Origin: Aquarana catesbeiana
Lineage: Eukaryota > Chordata > Amphibia > Anura > Ranidae
Assembly (NCBI RefSeq): GCF_042186555.1
Contig: NC_133324.1
Location: 5,345,395 to 5,409,394, forward strand
Length of the DNA: 64,000 nucleotides
Direction: 5' to 3'
This document shows, in pieces, positions 55,403 to 64,000 of the stretch. The number at the start of each line of letters is the position of its first letter. Within the stretch, counting starts at the first letter, position 1. The notes beneath the pieces are model-generated. The model did not search any database and was not told the DNA's origin. It saw only the letters and a list, made by a program, of their open reading frames with translations. Both the position numbers and the translations under genes were made by a program.

Positions 55403-55940
55403 TGGCGCTCCAGTGAGATTTCGGCAGACCTTCGGAGAAAGGTGGTTGAAGTCTATCAGTCTGGACAGGGTTACACCACCATCTCCAAGGCCCTGGACCT
55501 CAATGGGACTACGGTCAGAGCCATTCTCACCAAGTGGAAGAAGTTTGGAACGGTGGTGAATCTACCTAGGAGTGGTCGTCCTGCGAAAATCTCCCCCCAG
55601 GCCAGAAGGATCATCATCAGTGAAGTCAAGAAGAAGCCTTCTGCCTGGTCCCGGGAACTTCAGGCCTCTCTGGCCTCGGCTCAGGTGAATGTTCAGGACT
55701 CAACCATTAGAAAGACTCTGTGCAAAAACGGGAGAGTGGTGAGCCGGAAACCTCTCTTCCCTAAAAGGAACATGGCGGCTTGTCAGGAGTGCAGCGGAAA
55801 TCTCCAGAATATCTCATCTCTGGAAGGGCGTTCTGTGCCACCAAGAATCAAAAGTCCACTGTGTTCAGAAAAGGTATATGATGTTCCAGAGTTCCTGTGG
55901 GACTAATACTGTTCTATGGAATCAGAATAAAGAATCCACT
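55403..55940 (+). pseudogene. Tc1/mariner-type transposase remnant (DNA-binding half only)
   Basis: The frame from the GAG at 55,415 to the TAA at 55,904-55,906 reads as the N-terminal part of a Tc1-like transposase. It opens with EISADLRRKVVEVYQSG and YTTISKALDL, the first helix-turn-helix. The linker PRSGRPAKI (55,565-55,591) corresponds to the GRPR-like hook. The second helix-turn-helix region includes SRELQASLASAQVNV and STIRKTLCKNG. After RKPLFPKRNMAA the match breaks for about 37 codons, where roughly 14 are expected. It returns briefly as EFLWD and, in another frame, as CTATGG in the place of the family's LWSDE-type motif carrying the first catalytic Asp. The DDE catalytic domain, a start codon and terminal inverted repeats are absent. 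The 5' side is replaced by the 9/18-bp minisatellite. AATAAA at 55,926-55,931 is probably chance. The relic cannot encode an active enzyme. Confidence 0.88.
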
Positions 55941-55942
55941 CA

Positions 55943-56070
55943 CCACCAGTGTAAGGAGGTACTACCATGACCACCAGTGTACGGAGGTACTACCATGACC
56001 ACCAGTGTATGGAGGTACTACCATGACCACCAGTGTACGGAGGTACTACCATGACCACCAGTGTATGGAG
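55943..56070. repeat. Short array of an unrelated 28-bp repeat, about 4.5 units
   Basis: CCACCAGTGTACGGAGGTAC then TACCATGA repeats with starts at 55,943, 55,971, 55,999, 56,027 and 56,055. It shares only its length with the 28-bp array at 1-12,467. It follows the Tc1 relic and leads straight into the G-rich array. Confidence 0.92.
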
Positions 56071-58946
56071 GGGATGTGTCTCTGGGGTGTATCCCTGGGG
56101 GTGTATCCCTGGGGGTGTGTCTCTGGGGTGTATCCCTGGGGGAGTGTCTCTGGAGTGTATTTTTGGGGGTGTGTCTCTGGGTTGTGTTTCTGGAGTGTAT
56201 CTTTGGGGGGTGTCACGGGGGTGTGTCATGGGGGTGTGTCACGGGGGTGTCTGTGGGAGGTATATCCCTGGGGGTGTGTCTCGGAGGTGTGTCTCTGGGG
56301 GGTGTATGCCTGGGGGTGTATCCCTGGGGGTGTGTCTAGGAGTTGTGTCTCTGGGGGTGTGTCTCTGGGGGTGTACCCCTTAGGGTGTGTCTCTGGGGGG
56401 TGTATCCCTGGGGGTTTGTCTCTGGGGGGGTGTGTCTCGGAGGTGTGACTCTGGGGGGGTGTATCCCTGGGGGTGTGTCTCGGAGGTGTGACTCTGGGGG
56501 TGTGTCTCTGGGGGTGTATCCCTGGGGGTGTGTCTCGGAGGTGTGTCTCTGGGGGTGTGTCTCTGGGGGGTGTATCCCTGGGGGTGTGTCTCTGGGGGGT
56601 GTATCCCTGGGGGTGTGTCTCTGGGGGGTGTGTCTCTGGGGGGTGTGTCTCTGGGGGGTGTGTCTCTGGGGGTGTGTGTCTGGGGGTGTGTCTCTGAGGT
56701 GTGTCTCTGGGGGGTGTCTCGGGGGTGTGTCTCTGGAGGTGTGTCTCGGGGGTGTGTCTCTGGGGGTGTGTCTCGGAGGTGTGTCTCAGGGGTGTGTCTT
56801 TGGCGGTTTGTCTCGGGGGTGTGTCTCTGGGGGTGTGTCTCGGGGGTGTGTCTCGGAGGTGTGTCTCTGGGGGTGTGTCTCAGGGGTGTGTCTTTGGCGG
56901 TGTGTCTCAGGGGTGTGTCTCTGGGGGGTGTCTCAGGGGTATGTCTTTGGCGGTGTGTCTCTGGGGGTGTGTCTCTGGGGGTGTGTCTCGGGGGTGTGTC
57001 TCGGAGGTGTGTCTCTGGGGGTGTATCTCAGGGGTGTGTCTTTGGCGGTGTGTCTCAGGGGTGTGTCTCTGGGGGGTGTCTCAGGGGTATGTCTTTGGCG
57101 GTGTGTCTCTGGGGGTGTGTCTCTGGGGGTGTGTCTCGGGGGGGTGTCTCAGGGGTATGTCTTTGGCGGTGTGTCTCGGGGGTGTGTCTCTGGGGGGGTG
57201 TCTCGGGGGGGTGTCTCTGGGGGAGTGTCTCGGGGGGGTGTCTCTGGGGGGGTGTCTCAGGGGTATGTCTTTGGCGGTGTGTCTCTGGGGGGTGTCCCTG
57301 GGGGTGTGTCTCTGGGGGAGTGTCTCAGGGGGGTGTCTCTGGGGGGGTGTCTCGGAGGTGTGTCTCTGGGGGTGTGTCTCGGAGGTGTGTCTCTGGGGGT
57401 GTGTCTCGGAGGTGTGTCTCTGGGGGTGTGTCTCTGGGGGTGTGTCTCGGGGGGGTGTCTCAGGGGTATGTCTTTGGCGGTGTGTCTCAGGGGTGTGTCT
57501 CGGGGGGGTGTCTCAGGGGTATGTCTTTGGCGGTGTGTCTCAGGGGTGTGTCTCTGGGGGGTGTCTCAGGGGTATGTCTTTGGCGGTGTGTCTCGGGGGT
57601 GTGTCTCTGGGGGGGTGTCTCGGGGGGGTGTCTCTGGGGGAGTGTCTCGGGGGGGTGTCTCTGGGGGGGTGTCTCAGGGGTATGTCTTTGGCGGTGTGTC
57701 TCTGGGGGGTGTCTCTGGGGGGTGTCTCAGGGGTATGTCTTTGGCGGTGTGTCTCGGGGGTGTGTCTCTGGGGGGGTGTCTCGGAGGTGTGTCTCTGGGG
57801 GTGTGTCTCGGAGGTGTGTCTCTGGGGGTGTGTCTCTGGGGGTGTGTCTCGGGGGGGTGTCTCAGGGGTATGTCTTTGGCGATGTGTCTCAGGGGTGTGT
57901 CTCGGGGGGGTGTCTCAGGGGTATGTCTTTGGCGGTGTGTCTCAGGGGTGTGTCTCTGGGGGGTGTCTCAGGGGTATGTCTTTGGCGGTGTGTCTCGGGG
58001 GTGTGTCTCTGGGGGGGTGTCTCGGGGGGGTGTCTCTGGGGGAGTGTCTCGGGGGGGTGTCTCTGGGGGGGTGTCTCAGGGGTATGTCTTTGGCGGTGTG
58101 TCTCTGGGGGGTGTCCCTGGGGGTGTGTCTCTGGGGGAGTGTCTCGGGGGGGTGTCTCTGGGGGGGTGTCTCTGGGGGGGTGTCTCGGAGGTGTGTCTCT
58201 GGGGGTGTGTCTCGGAGGTGTGTCTCGGAGGTGTGTCTCTGGGGGTGTGTCTCGGGGGGGTGTCTCGGGGGGGTGTCTCTGGGGGAGTGTCTCGGGGGGG
58301 TGTCTCAGGGGTATGTCTTTGGCGGTGTGTCTCTGGGGGGTGTCCCTGGGGGTGTGTCTCTGGGGGAGTGTCTCGGGGGGGTGTCTCTGGGGGGTGTCTC
58401 TGGGGGGGTGTCTCGGAGGTGTGTCTCTGGGGGTGTGTCTCGGGGGGGTGTCTCTGGGGGAGTGTCTCGGGGGGGTGTCTCTGGGGGGGTGTCTCGGAGG
58501 TGTGTCTCGGGGGGTGTCTCTGGGGGGTGTGTCTCTGGGGGAGTGTCTCGGGGGGGTGTCTCGGGGGGGTGTCTCTGGGGGGGTGTCTCGGAGGTGTGTC
58601 TCTGGGGGTGTGTCTCGGGGGGTGTCTCTGGGGGTGTGTCTCGGGGGGCGTGTCTCTGGGGTTGTGTCTCGGGGAGTGTCTCGGGGGTGTGTCTCTGGGG
58701 GGGTGTCTCTGGGGTTGTGTCTCTGGGGTGTGTCTCTGGGGGGGTGTCTCTGGGGGGGGTGTCTCGGGGGTGTGTCTCTGGGGGTGTGTCTCTGGGGTTG
58801 TGTCTCTGGGGTGTGTCTCTGAGGGTGAGTCTCTGGGGTTGTGTCTCTGGGGTGTGTCTCTGAGGGTGTGTCTCTGGGGGTGTGTCTCTGGGGGTGTGTC
58901 TCTGGGGGTGTGTCTCGGGGGTGTGTCTCTGGGGGTGTGTCTCTGG
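56071..58946. repeat. G-rich 14-bp minisatellite, block 1
   Basis: The basic unit is TGTGTCTCTGGGGG (14 bp). Variants are TGTGTCTCGGGGG, TGTGTCTCGGAGG, TGTCTCTGGGGGGG, TGTATCCCTGGGGG, and the marked form CAGGGGTATGTCTTTGGCGG. G-tracts of 4-7 recur every 13-15 bases on the plus strand. Because 14 is not a multiple of 3 and the unit lacks stops in several frames, long open frames appear on both strands, with peptides such as GVCLWGCVSGGVSL. I regard them as artefacts. Confidence 0.95.
57157..58330. repeat. Higher-order repeat of about 400-420 bp inside the 14-bp array
   Basis: The landmark ATGTCTTTGGCGG followed by TGTGTCTCGGGGGTGTG and the same run of variant units starts at 57,157, 57,574 and 57,976, intervals of 417 and 402 bp. 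Other marked units (GTATGTCTTTGG, TGTCCCTGGGGG) recur within the blocks in similar order but with insertions and losses. Boundaries are approximate. Confidence 0.6.
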
Positions 58947-59241
58947 GACATTGACACACCTGGAAATGGTTTCACATCCATATAAAATGTATATTTATTG
59001 TGAATAATAATGATATATAGGGAATAATATTGATTTCCTTCCTGATGTGGTTTAGTATTTCCGCCCCTTTCATGCAGTGTCTCCGCCCCCCAGAAGGTGA
59101 AGGACTTCCTCTCCTGGAGGTTCAGCTCTCTGATTCTGCAGATTTGTGATCACCAGAAGCAGATGGAATCCATTGTGTACTTTTTTGGTCAGTGTCACCT
59201 GAGGCTGTCTGATTCATCATGGAGCCTGACAAGTATGGATG
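58947..59241 (+). repeat. 295-bp non-repetitive module, copy A
   Basis: This is a unique-looking segment starting GACATTGACACACCTGG and ending AAGTATGGATGG. It has an AT-rich first part (AATAATAATGATATATAG) and then CCCCTTTCATGCAG, which looks like a 3' splice acceptor at about 59,080. An open stretch of about 50 codons follows (KVKDFLSWRF, DHQKQMESIVYFFG and so on). I do not recognise the peptide. Copies B and D keep the same frame open with few changes, but they are too alike for that to show selection. It could be an exon-plus-intron fragment caught in the array. Copy A differs from B at GTTTAGTATTTCC and GTCAGTGTCACC. Confidence 0.8.
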
Positions 59242-59489
59242 GGGGGTGTGTCTCTGGGGGTGTGTCTCTGGGGGTGTGTCTCGGAGGTGTGTCTCTGGGG
59301 GTGTGTCTCAGGGGTGTGTCTTTGGCGGTGTGTCTCAGGGGTGTGTCTCTGGGGGGTGTCTCAGGGGTATGTCTTTGGCGGTGTGTCTCTGGGGGTGTGT
59401 CTCTGGGGGTGTGTCTCGGGGGTGTGTCTCTGGGGGTGTGTCTCTGGGGGTGTGTCTCTGGGGGTGTGTCTCTGGGGGTGTGTCTCGGG
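59242..59489. repeat. G-rich 14-bp minisatellite, block 2
   Basis: This is the same 14-bp family as block 1, between modules A and B. Its order of variant units matches the start of block 3 at an offset of 543 bp, so module A plus most of this block were duplicated together. Confidence 0.95.
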
Positions 59490-59784
59490 GACATTGACAC
59501 ACCTGGAAATGGTTTCACATCCATATAAAATGTATATTTATTGTGAATAATAATGATATATAGGGAATAATATTGATTTCCTTCCTGATGTGGTTTTGTA
59601 TCTCCGCCCCTTTCATGCAGTGTCTCCGCCCCCCAGAAGGTGAAGGACTTCCTCTCCTGGAGGTTCAGCTCTCTGATTCTGCAGATTTGTGATCACCAGA
59701 AGCAGATGGAATCCATTGTGTACTTTTTTGGTCAGCGTCACCTGAGGCTGTCTGATTCATCATGGAGCCTGACAAGTATGGATG
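59490..59784 (+). repeat. 295-bp module, copy B
   Basis: This is nearly identical to copy A, 543 bp downstream. Differences seen are TTTTGTATCTCC for TTTAGTATTTCC, and CAGCGTCACC for CAGTGTCACC, which changes Cys to Arg in the open stretch. It is preceded by TCTCGGG instead of the TCTCTGG found before the other copies. Confidence 0.85.
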
Positions 59785-61127
59785 GGGGGTGTGTCTCTGG
59801 GGGTGTGTCTCTGGGGGTGTGTCTCGGAGGTGTGTCTCTGGGGGTGTGTCTCAGGGGTGTGTCTTTGGCGGTGTGTCTCAGGGGTGTGTCTCTGGGGGGT
59901 GTCTCAGGGGTATGTCTTTGGCGGTGTGTCTCTGGGGGTGTGTCTCTGGGGGTGTGTCTCGGGGGTGTGTCTCGGGGGTGTGTCTCGGAGGTGTGTCTCT
60001 GGGGGTGTGTCTCAGGGGTGTGTCTTTGGCGGTGTGTCTCAGGGGTGTGTCTCTGGGGGGTGTCTCAGGGGTATGTCTTTGGCGGTGTGTCTCTGGGGGT
60101 GTGTCTCTGGGGGGTGTCTCGGGGGGGTGTCTCAGGGGTATGTCTTTGGCGGTGTGTCTCAGGGGTGTGTCTCTGGGGGGTGTCTCAGGGGTATGTCTTT
60201 GGCGGTGTGTCTGGGGGGGTGTCTCGGGGGGGTGTCTCAGGGGTATGTCTTTGGCGGTGTGTCTCAGGGGTGTGTCTCTGGGGGGTGTCTCAGGGGTATG
60301 TCTTTGGCGGTGTGTCTCGGGGGTGTGTCTCTGGGGGGTGTCTCAGGGGTATGTCTTTGGCGGTGTGTCTGGGGGTGTGTCTCTGGGGGGTGTCTCAGGG
60401 GTATGTCTTTGGCGGTGTGTCTCGGAGGTGTGTCTCTGGGGGGGTGTCTCGGGGGGGTGTCTCTGGGGGAGTGTCTCGGGGGGGTGTCTCAGGGGTATGT
60501 CTTTGGCGGTGTGTCTCTGGGGGGTGTCCCTGGGGGTGTGTCTCTGGGGAGTGTCTCGGGGGGTGTCTCTGGGGGGGTGTCTCTGGGGGGGTGTCTCGGA
60601 GGTGTGTCTCTGGGGGTGTGTCTCGGGGGGGTGTCTCTGGGGGACTGTCTCGGGGGGGTGTCTCTGGGGGGGTGTCTCGGAGGTGTGTCTCTGGGGGTGT
60701 GTCTCGGGGGGGTGTCTCTGGGGGGTGTGTCTCTGGGGGAGTGTCTCGGGGGGGTGTCTCTGGGGGGGTGTCTCTGGGGAGGTGTCTCGGAGGTGTGTCT
60801 CTGGGGGTGTGTCTCGGGGGGTGTCTCTGGGGGTGTGTCTCGGGGGGGTGTCTCTGGGGGGTGTCTCTGGGGTGTGTCTCGGGGTGTGTCTCTGGGGGTG
60901 TGTCTCTGGGGGTGTGTCTCTCTGGGGGTGTGTCTCGGAGGTGTGTGTCGGGGGTGTGTCTCTGGGATGTATCCCTGGGGGTGTGTCTCTGAGGGTGTGT
61001 CTCTGGGGGGGTGTCTCTGGGGTGTGTCTCTGGGGGTGTGTCTCGGAGGTGTGTCTCTGGGGGTGTGTCTCGGGGGGGTGTCTCGGGGGGTGTCTCTGGG
61101 GGTGTGTCTCTGGGGGTGTGTCTCTGG
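59785..61127. repeat. G-rich 14-bp minisatellite, block 3
   Basis: This is the same family as block 1, with frequent GTATGTCTTTGGCGG units. The part from about 60,296 to the end recurs at 61,475-62,306 with a constant offset of 1,179 bp. No gene is supported despite long open frames on both strands. Confidence 0.95.
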
Positions 61128-61301
61128 GACATTGACACACCTGGAAATGGTTTCACATCCATATAAAATGTATATTTATTGTGAATAATAATGATATATA
61201 GGGAATAATATTGATTTCCTTCCTGATGTGGTTTTGTATTTCCGCCCCTTTCATGCAGTGTCTCCGCCCCCCAGAAGGTGAAGGACTTCCTCTCCTGGAG
61301 G
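61128..61301 (+). repeat. 295-bp module, copy C, truncated at 174 bp
   Basis: This begins like the other copies but stops at CTCTCCTGGAG (61,300) and passes directly into GTGTGTCTCG of the 14-bp repeat. The last 120 bp of the module are missing. GGAGGT at the join occurs both in the module (TGGAGGTTCAG) and in the array (TCGGAGGTGTG), so it looks like a recombination junction with microhomology. Confidence 0.88.
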
Positions 61302-62306
61302 TGTGTCTCGGGGGTGTGTCTCGGAGGTGTGTCTCTGGGGGTGTATCTCAGGGGTGTGTCTTTGGCGGTGTGTCTCAGGGGTGTGTCTCTGGGGGGTGTC
61401 TCAGGGGTATGTCTTTGGCGGTGTGTCTCTGGGGGTGTGTCTCTGGGGGTGTGTCTCGGGGGGGTGTCTCAGGGGTATGTCTTTGGCGGTGTGTCTCGGG
61501 GGTGTGTCTCTGGGGGGTGTCTCAGGGGTATGTCTTTGGCGGTGTGTCTGGGGGTGTGTCTCTGGGGGGTGTCTCAGGGGTATGTCTTTGGCGGTGTGTC
61601 TCGGAGGTGTGTCTCTGGGGGGGTGTCTCGGGGGGGTGTCTCTGGGGGAGTGTCTCGGGGGGGTGTCTCAGGGGTATGTCTTTGGCGGTGTGTCTCTGGG
61701 GGGTGTCCCTGGGGGTGTGTCTCTGGGGAGTGTCTCGGGGGGTGTCTCTGGGGGGGTGTCTCTGGGGGGGTGTCTCGGAGGTGTGTCTCTGGGGGTGTGT
61801 CTCGGGGGGGTGTCTCTGGGGGACTGTCTCGGGGGGGTGTCTCTGGGGGGGTGTCTCGGAGGTGTGTCTCTGGGGGTGTGTCTCGGGGGGGTGTCTCTGG
61901 GGGGTGTGTCTCTGGGGGAGTGTCTCGGGGGGGTGTCTCTGGGGGGGTGTCTCTGGGGAGGTGTCTCGGAGGTGTGTCTCTGGGGGTGTGTCTCGGGGGG
62001 TGTCTCTGGGGGTGTGTCTCGGGGGGGTGTCTCTGGGGGGTGTCTCTGGGGTGTGTCTCGGGGTGTGTCTCTGGGGGTGTGTCTCTGGGGGTGTGTCTCT
62101 CTGGGGGTGTGTCTCGGAGGTGTGTGTCGGGGGTGTGTCTCTGGGATGTATCCCTGGGGGTGTGTCTCTGAGGGTGTGTCTCTGGGGGGGTGTCTCTGGG
62201 GTGTGTCTCTGGGGGTGTGTCTCGGAGGTGTGTCTCTGGGGGTGTGTCTCGGGGGGGTGTCTCGGGGGGTGTCTCTGGGGGTGTGTCTCTGGGGGTGTGT
62301 CTCTGG
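61302..62306. repeat. G-rich 14-bp minisatellite, block 4 (mosaic)
   Basis: The first about 215 bp (61,301-61,516) match 56,981-57,196 of block 1 without a difference I could see, including the rare TGTATCTCAGGGG unit. From 61,475 on the block matches 60,296-61,127 of block 3. It is therefore a composite of two older blocks. Confidence 0.9.
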
Positions 62307-62600
62307 GACATTGACACACCTGGAAATGGTTTCACATCCATATAAAATGTATATTTATTGTGAATAATAATGATATATAGGGAATAATATTGATTTCCTT
62401 CCTGATGTGGTTTTGTATTTCCGCCCCTTTCATGCAGTGTCTCCGCCCCCCAGAAGGTGAAGGACTTCCTCTCCTGGAGGTTCAGCTCTCTGATTCTGCA
62501 GATTTGTGATCACCAGAAGCAGATGGAATCCATTGTGTACTTTTTTGGTCAGCGTCACCTGAGACTGTCTGATTCATCATGGAGCCTGACAAGTATAGAT
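62307..62600 (+). repeat. 295-bp module, copy D
   Basis: This is a full-length copy, closest to B and C. It differs near the end with CCTGAGACTG for CCTGAGGCTG and AAGTATAGATGG for AAGTATGGATGG. It is followed by a different repeat family rather than by the 14-bp array, so it marks the right edge of the module array. Confidence 0.85.
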
Positions 62601-63107
62601 GGGGGGGATACCAGGGGACATCGCTGAATCTCTGGGGGGGGATACCAGGGGACATCACTGAATCTCTGGGGGGGGGGGAATACCAGGGGACATCACTGAA
62701 TCTCTGGGGGGGGGGATACCAGGGGACATCACTGAATCTCTGGGGGGGGGGGGATACCAGGGGACATCACTGAATCTCTGGGGGGGGGATACCAGGGGAC
62801 ATCACTGAATCTCTGGGGGGGGGGATACCAGGGGACATCGCTGAATCTCTGGGGGGGGATACCAGGGGACATCACTGAATCTCTGGGGGGGGGGGGATAC
62901 CAGGGGACATCACTGAATCTCTGGGGGGGGGGATACCAGGGGACATCACTGAATCTCTGGGGAGGGGGATACCAGGGGACATCACTGAATCTCTGGGGGG
63001 GGGATACCAGGGGACATCACTGAATCTCTGGGGGGGGGATACCAGGGGACATCACTGAATCTCTGGGGGGAGGGGATACCAGGGGACATCGCTGAATCTC
63101 TGGGAGG
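62601..63107. repeat. Minisatellite of about 34-39 bp with a variable G homopolymer, about 14 units
   Basis: The unit contains ATACCAGGGGACATCACTG then AATCTCT and a G-tract that ranges from about 7 to 13, which accounts for most of the length variation. CATCGCTG replaces CATCACTG in a few units. The last unit ends TGGGAGGGGGGTGATAA at the start of the next family. Confidence 0.93.
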
Positions 63108-63785
63108 GGGGTGATAATAGTGCGTCCGCTGACACCAATGTTGGGGTTAATAGTGCGTCCGCTGACAGCAATGCCGGGGTTAATAGTGCGTCTGCTGACA
63201 CCAATGTGGGGGGTTAATAGTGCGTCCGCTGACACCAATGTTGGGGGTTAATAGAGCGTCCGCTGACACCACTGCTGAGGGTTAATAGAGCGTCCGCTGA
63301 CACCAATGCTGGGGGTTAATAGAGCGTCCGCTGACACCAATGCTGGGGGTTAATAGAGCGTCCGCTGACACCACTGCTGAGGGTTAATAGAGCGTCCGCT
63401 GACACCAATGCTGAGGGTTAATAGTGCGTCCGCTGACACCAATGCTGAGGGTTAATAGTGCGTCCGCTGACACCACTGCTGAGGGTTAATAGAGCGTCCG
63501 CTGACACCAATGCTGGGGGTTAATAGAGCGTCCGCTGACACCACTGCTGAGGGTTAATAGAGCGTCCGCTGACACCAATGCTGAGGGTTAATAGTGCGTC
63601 CGCTGACAGCAATGCTGGGGTTAATAGTGCGTCCGCTGACACCACTGCTGAGGGTTAATAGTGCGTCCGCTGACACCAATGCTGAGGGTTAATAGTGCGT
63701 CCGCTGACACCAATGCTGGGAGTTAATAGTGCGTCCGCTGACACTAATGCTGGGGGTTAATAGTGCGTCCGCTGACACCAATGCT
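63108..63785. repeat. 33-34-bp minisatellite, about 20 units
   Basis: The unit contains GGTTAATAGAGCGTCCGCTG then ACACCAATGCTGAG. Starts at 63,316 and 63,350 are 34 bp apart. Variants are GTGCG/GAGCG, CCAATG/CCACTG, CTGAGGG/CTGGGGG and ACAGCAATG. Each unit has two CpGs, which mostly remain intact. Confidence 0.93.
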
Positions 63786-64000
63786 ACAAGCTTGAGGCAG
63801 ATATTTTTGCGTGTTCCGGGATTGCGTGGAAACGTGCATTTCTGTGCGCATTAACGGAACGCGCAGATGTGACCGGAGACTGATATGGTGGAAAGTTGTC
63901 ACCGCGGCACGCCGTGTTCCGCCATATTTCCATTTATATTCCTTTGTTCCCTGTTCCAATTTTTCCTTTTCCCCAAGTATTGGGCATGAGTGATTGTCCA
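63786..64000. other. Unique sequence to the window edge
   Basis: No repeat is visible. The segment has several CpGs (GCGTGTTCCGGG, AACGGAACGCGC, ACCGCGGCACGCC) and then a T-rich tail. Short open frames of 60-71 codons cross it on both strands but resemble nothing I know. Too little is present to assign a role. Confidence 0.5.

Noticed and set aside
55926..55931. AATAAA polyadenylation signal after the transposase remnant
   Set aside because: A single hexamer in AT-rich sequence with no downstream GT-rich element that stands out from the repeats; probably chance.
56005..62367. Many overlapping open frames on both strands, rich in Gly/Val/Cys/Leu/Trp or Pro/Arg/His/Thr
   Set aside because: All are translations of the 14-bp repeat in different frames. 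None extends into a recognisable domain. The open stretch in the 295-bp module is noted separately.
1..64000. Telomere repeats, tRNA or rRNA genes, retroviral or LINE coding regions
   Set aside because: I looked for TTAGGG runs, tRNA-like A/B boxes and reverse-transcriptase or integrase motifs and saw none.

Overview
The window looks like non-coding DNA from a large vertebrate genome. It is almost entirely tandem repeats. The only recognisable protein-coding trace is the decayed N-terminal half of a Tc1-like transposase, of the kind abundant in fish and amphibians. An amphibian source, probably a frog, is my best guess from the Tc1 type and the sheer size of the minisatellites. The sequence alone does not prove it.

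Layout from left to right: (1) 1-12,467 is a 28-bp minisatellite of about 445 units, running off the left edge. (2) 12,468-12,818 is a non-repetitive spacer. Its first 190 bp are CpG-rich and carry GC-box, CRE-like, CCAAT and TATA-like motifs. (3) 12,819-53,936 is a 41-kb minisatellite of about 665 units, mostly 62 bp with 59- and 65-bp classes. Each unit carries an ETS-type GGAA motif joined to a CRE-like half. (4) 53,937-54,493 is mostly unique. It contains a good candidate for a TATA-less promoter with a first-exon splice donor pointing right. (5) 54,494-55,402 holds a 46-bp and a 9/18-bp minisatellite. (6) 55,403-55,940 is the Tc1 relic. (7) 55,943-56,070 is a short array of an unrelated 28-bp repeat. 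(8) 56,071-62,600 is a very G-rich 14-bp minisatellite, interrupted by four copies (A-D) of a 295-bp non-repetitive module. (9) 62,601-63,785 holds a G-tract-rich repeat of about 36 bp and a 34-bp repeat. (10) 63,786-64,000 is apparently unique sequence.

No gene set can be described as working together. The very long minus-strand open frames (up to about 11,600 codons) across the 41-kb array come from a repeat unit that has no stop in any minus-strand frame. I do not treat them as genes.

The most interesting points are these: the ETS/CRE-like composite motif repeated hundreds of times beside a promoter that itself has ETS, CRE and CCAAT sites; a shared G-over-C strand bias in the four largest, unrelated repeat families; variation concentrated at the CpG of each unit; nested higher-order repeats; and a readable recombination mosaic in the 58.9-62.6 kb module array. 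All comparisons were made by eye.
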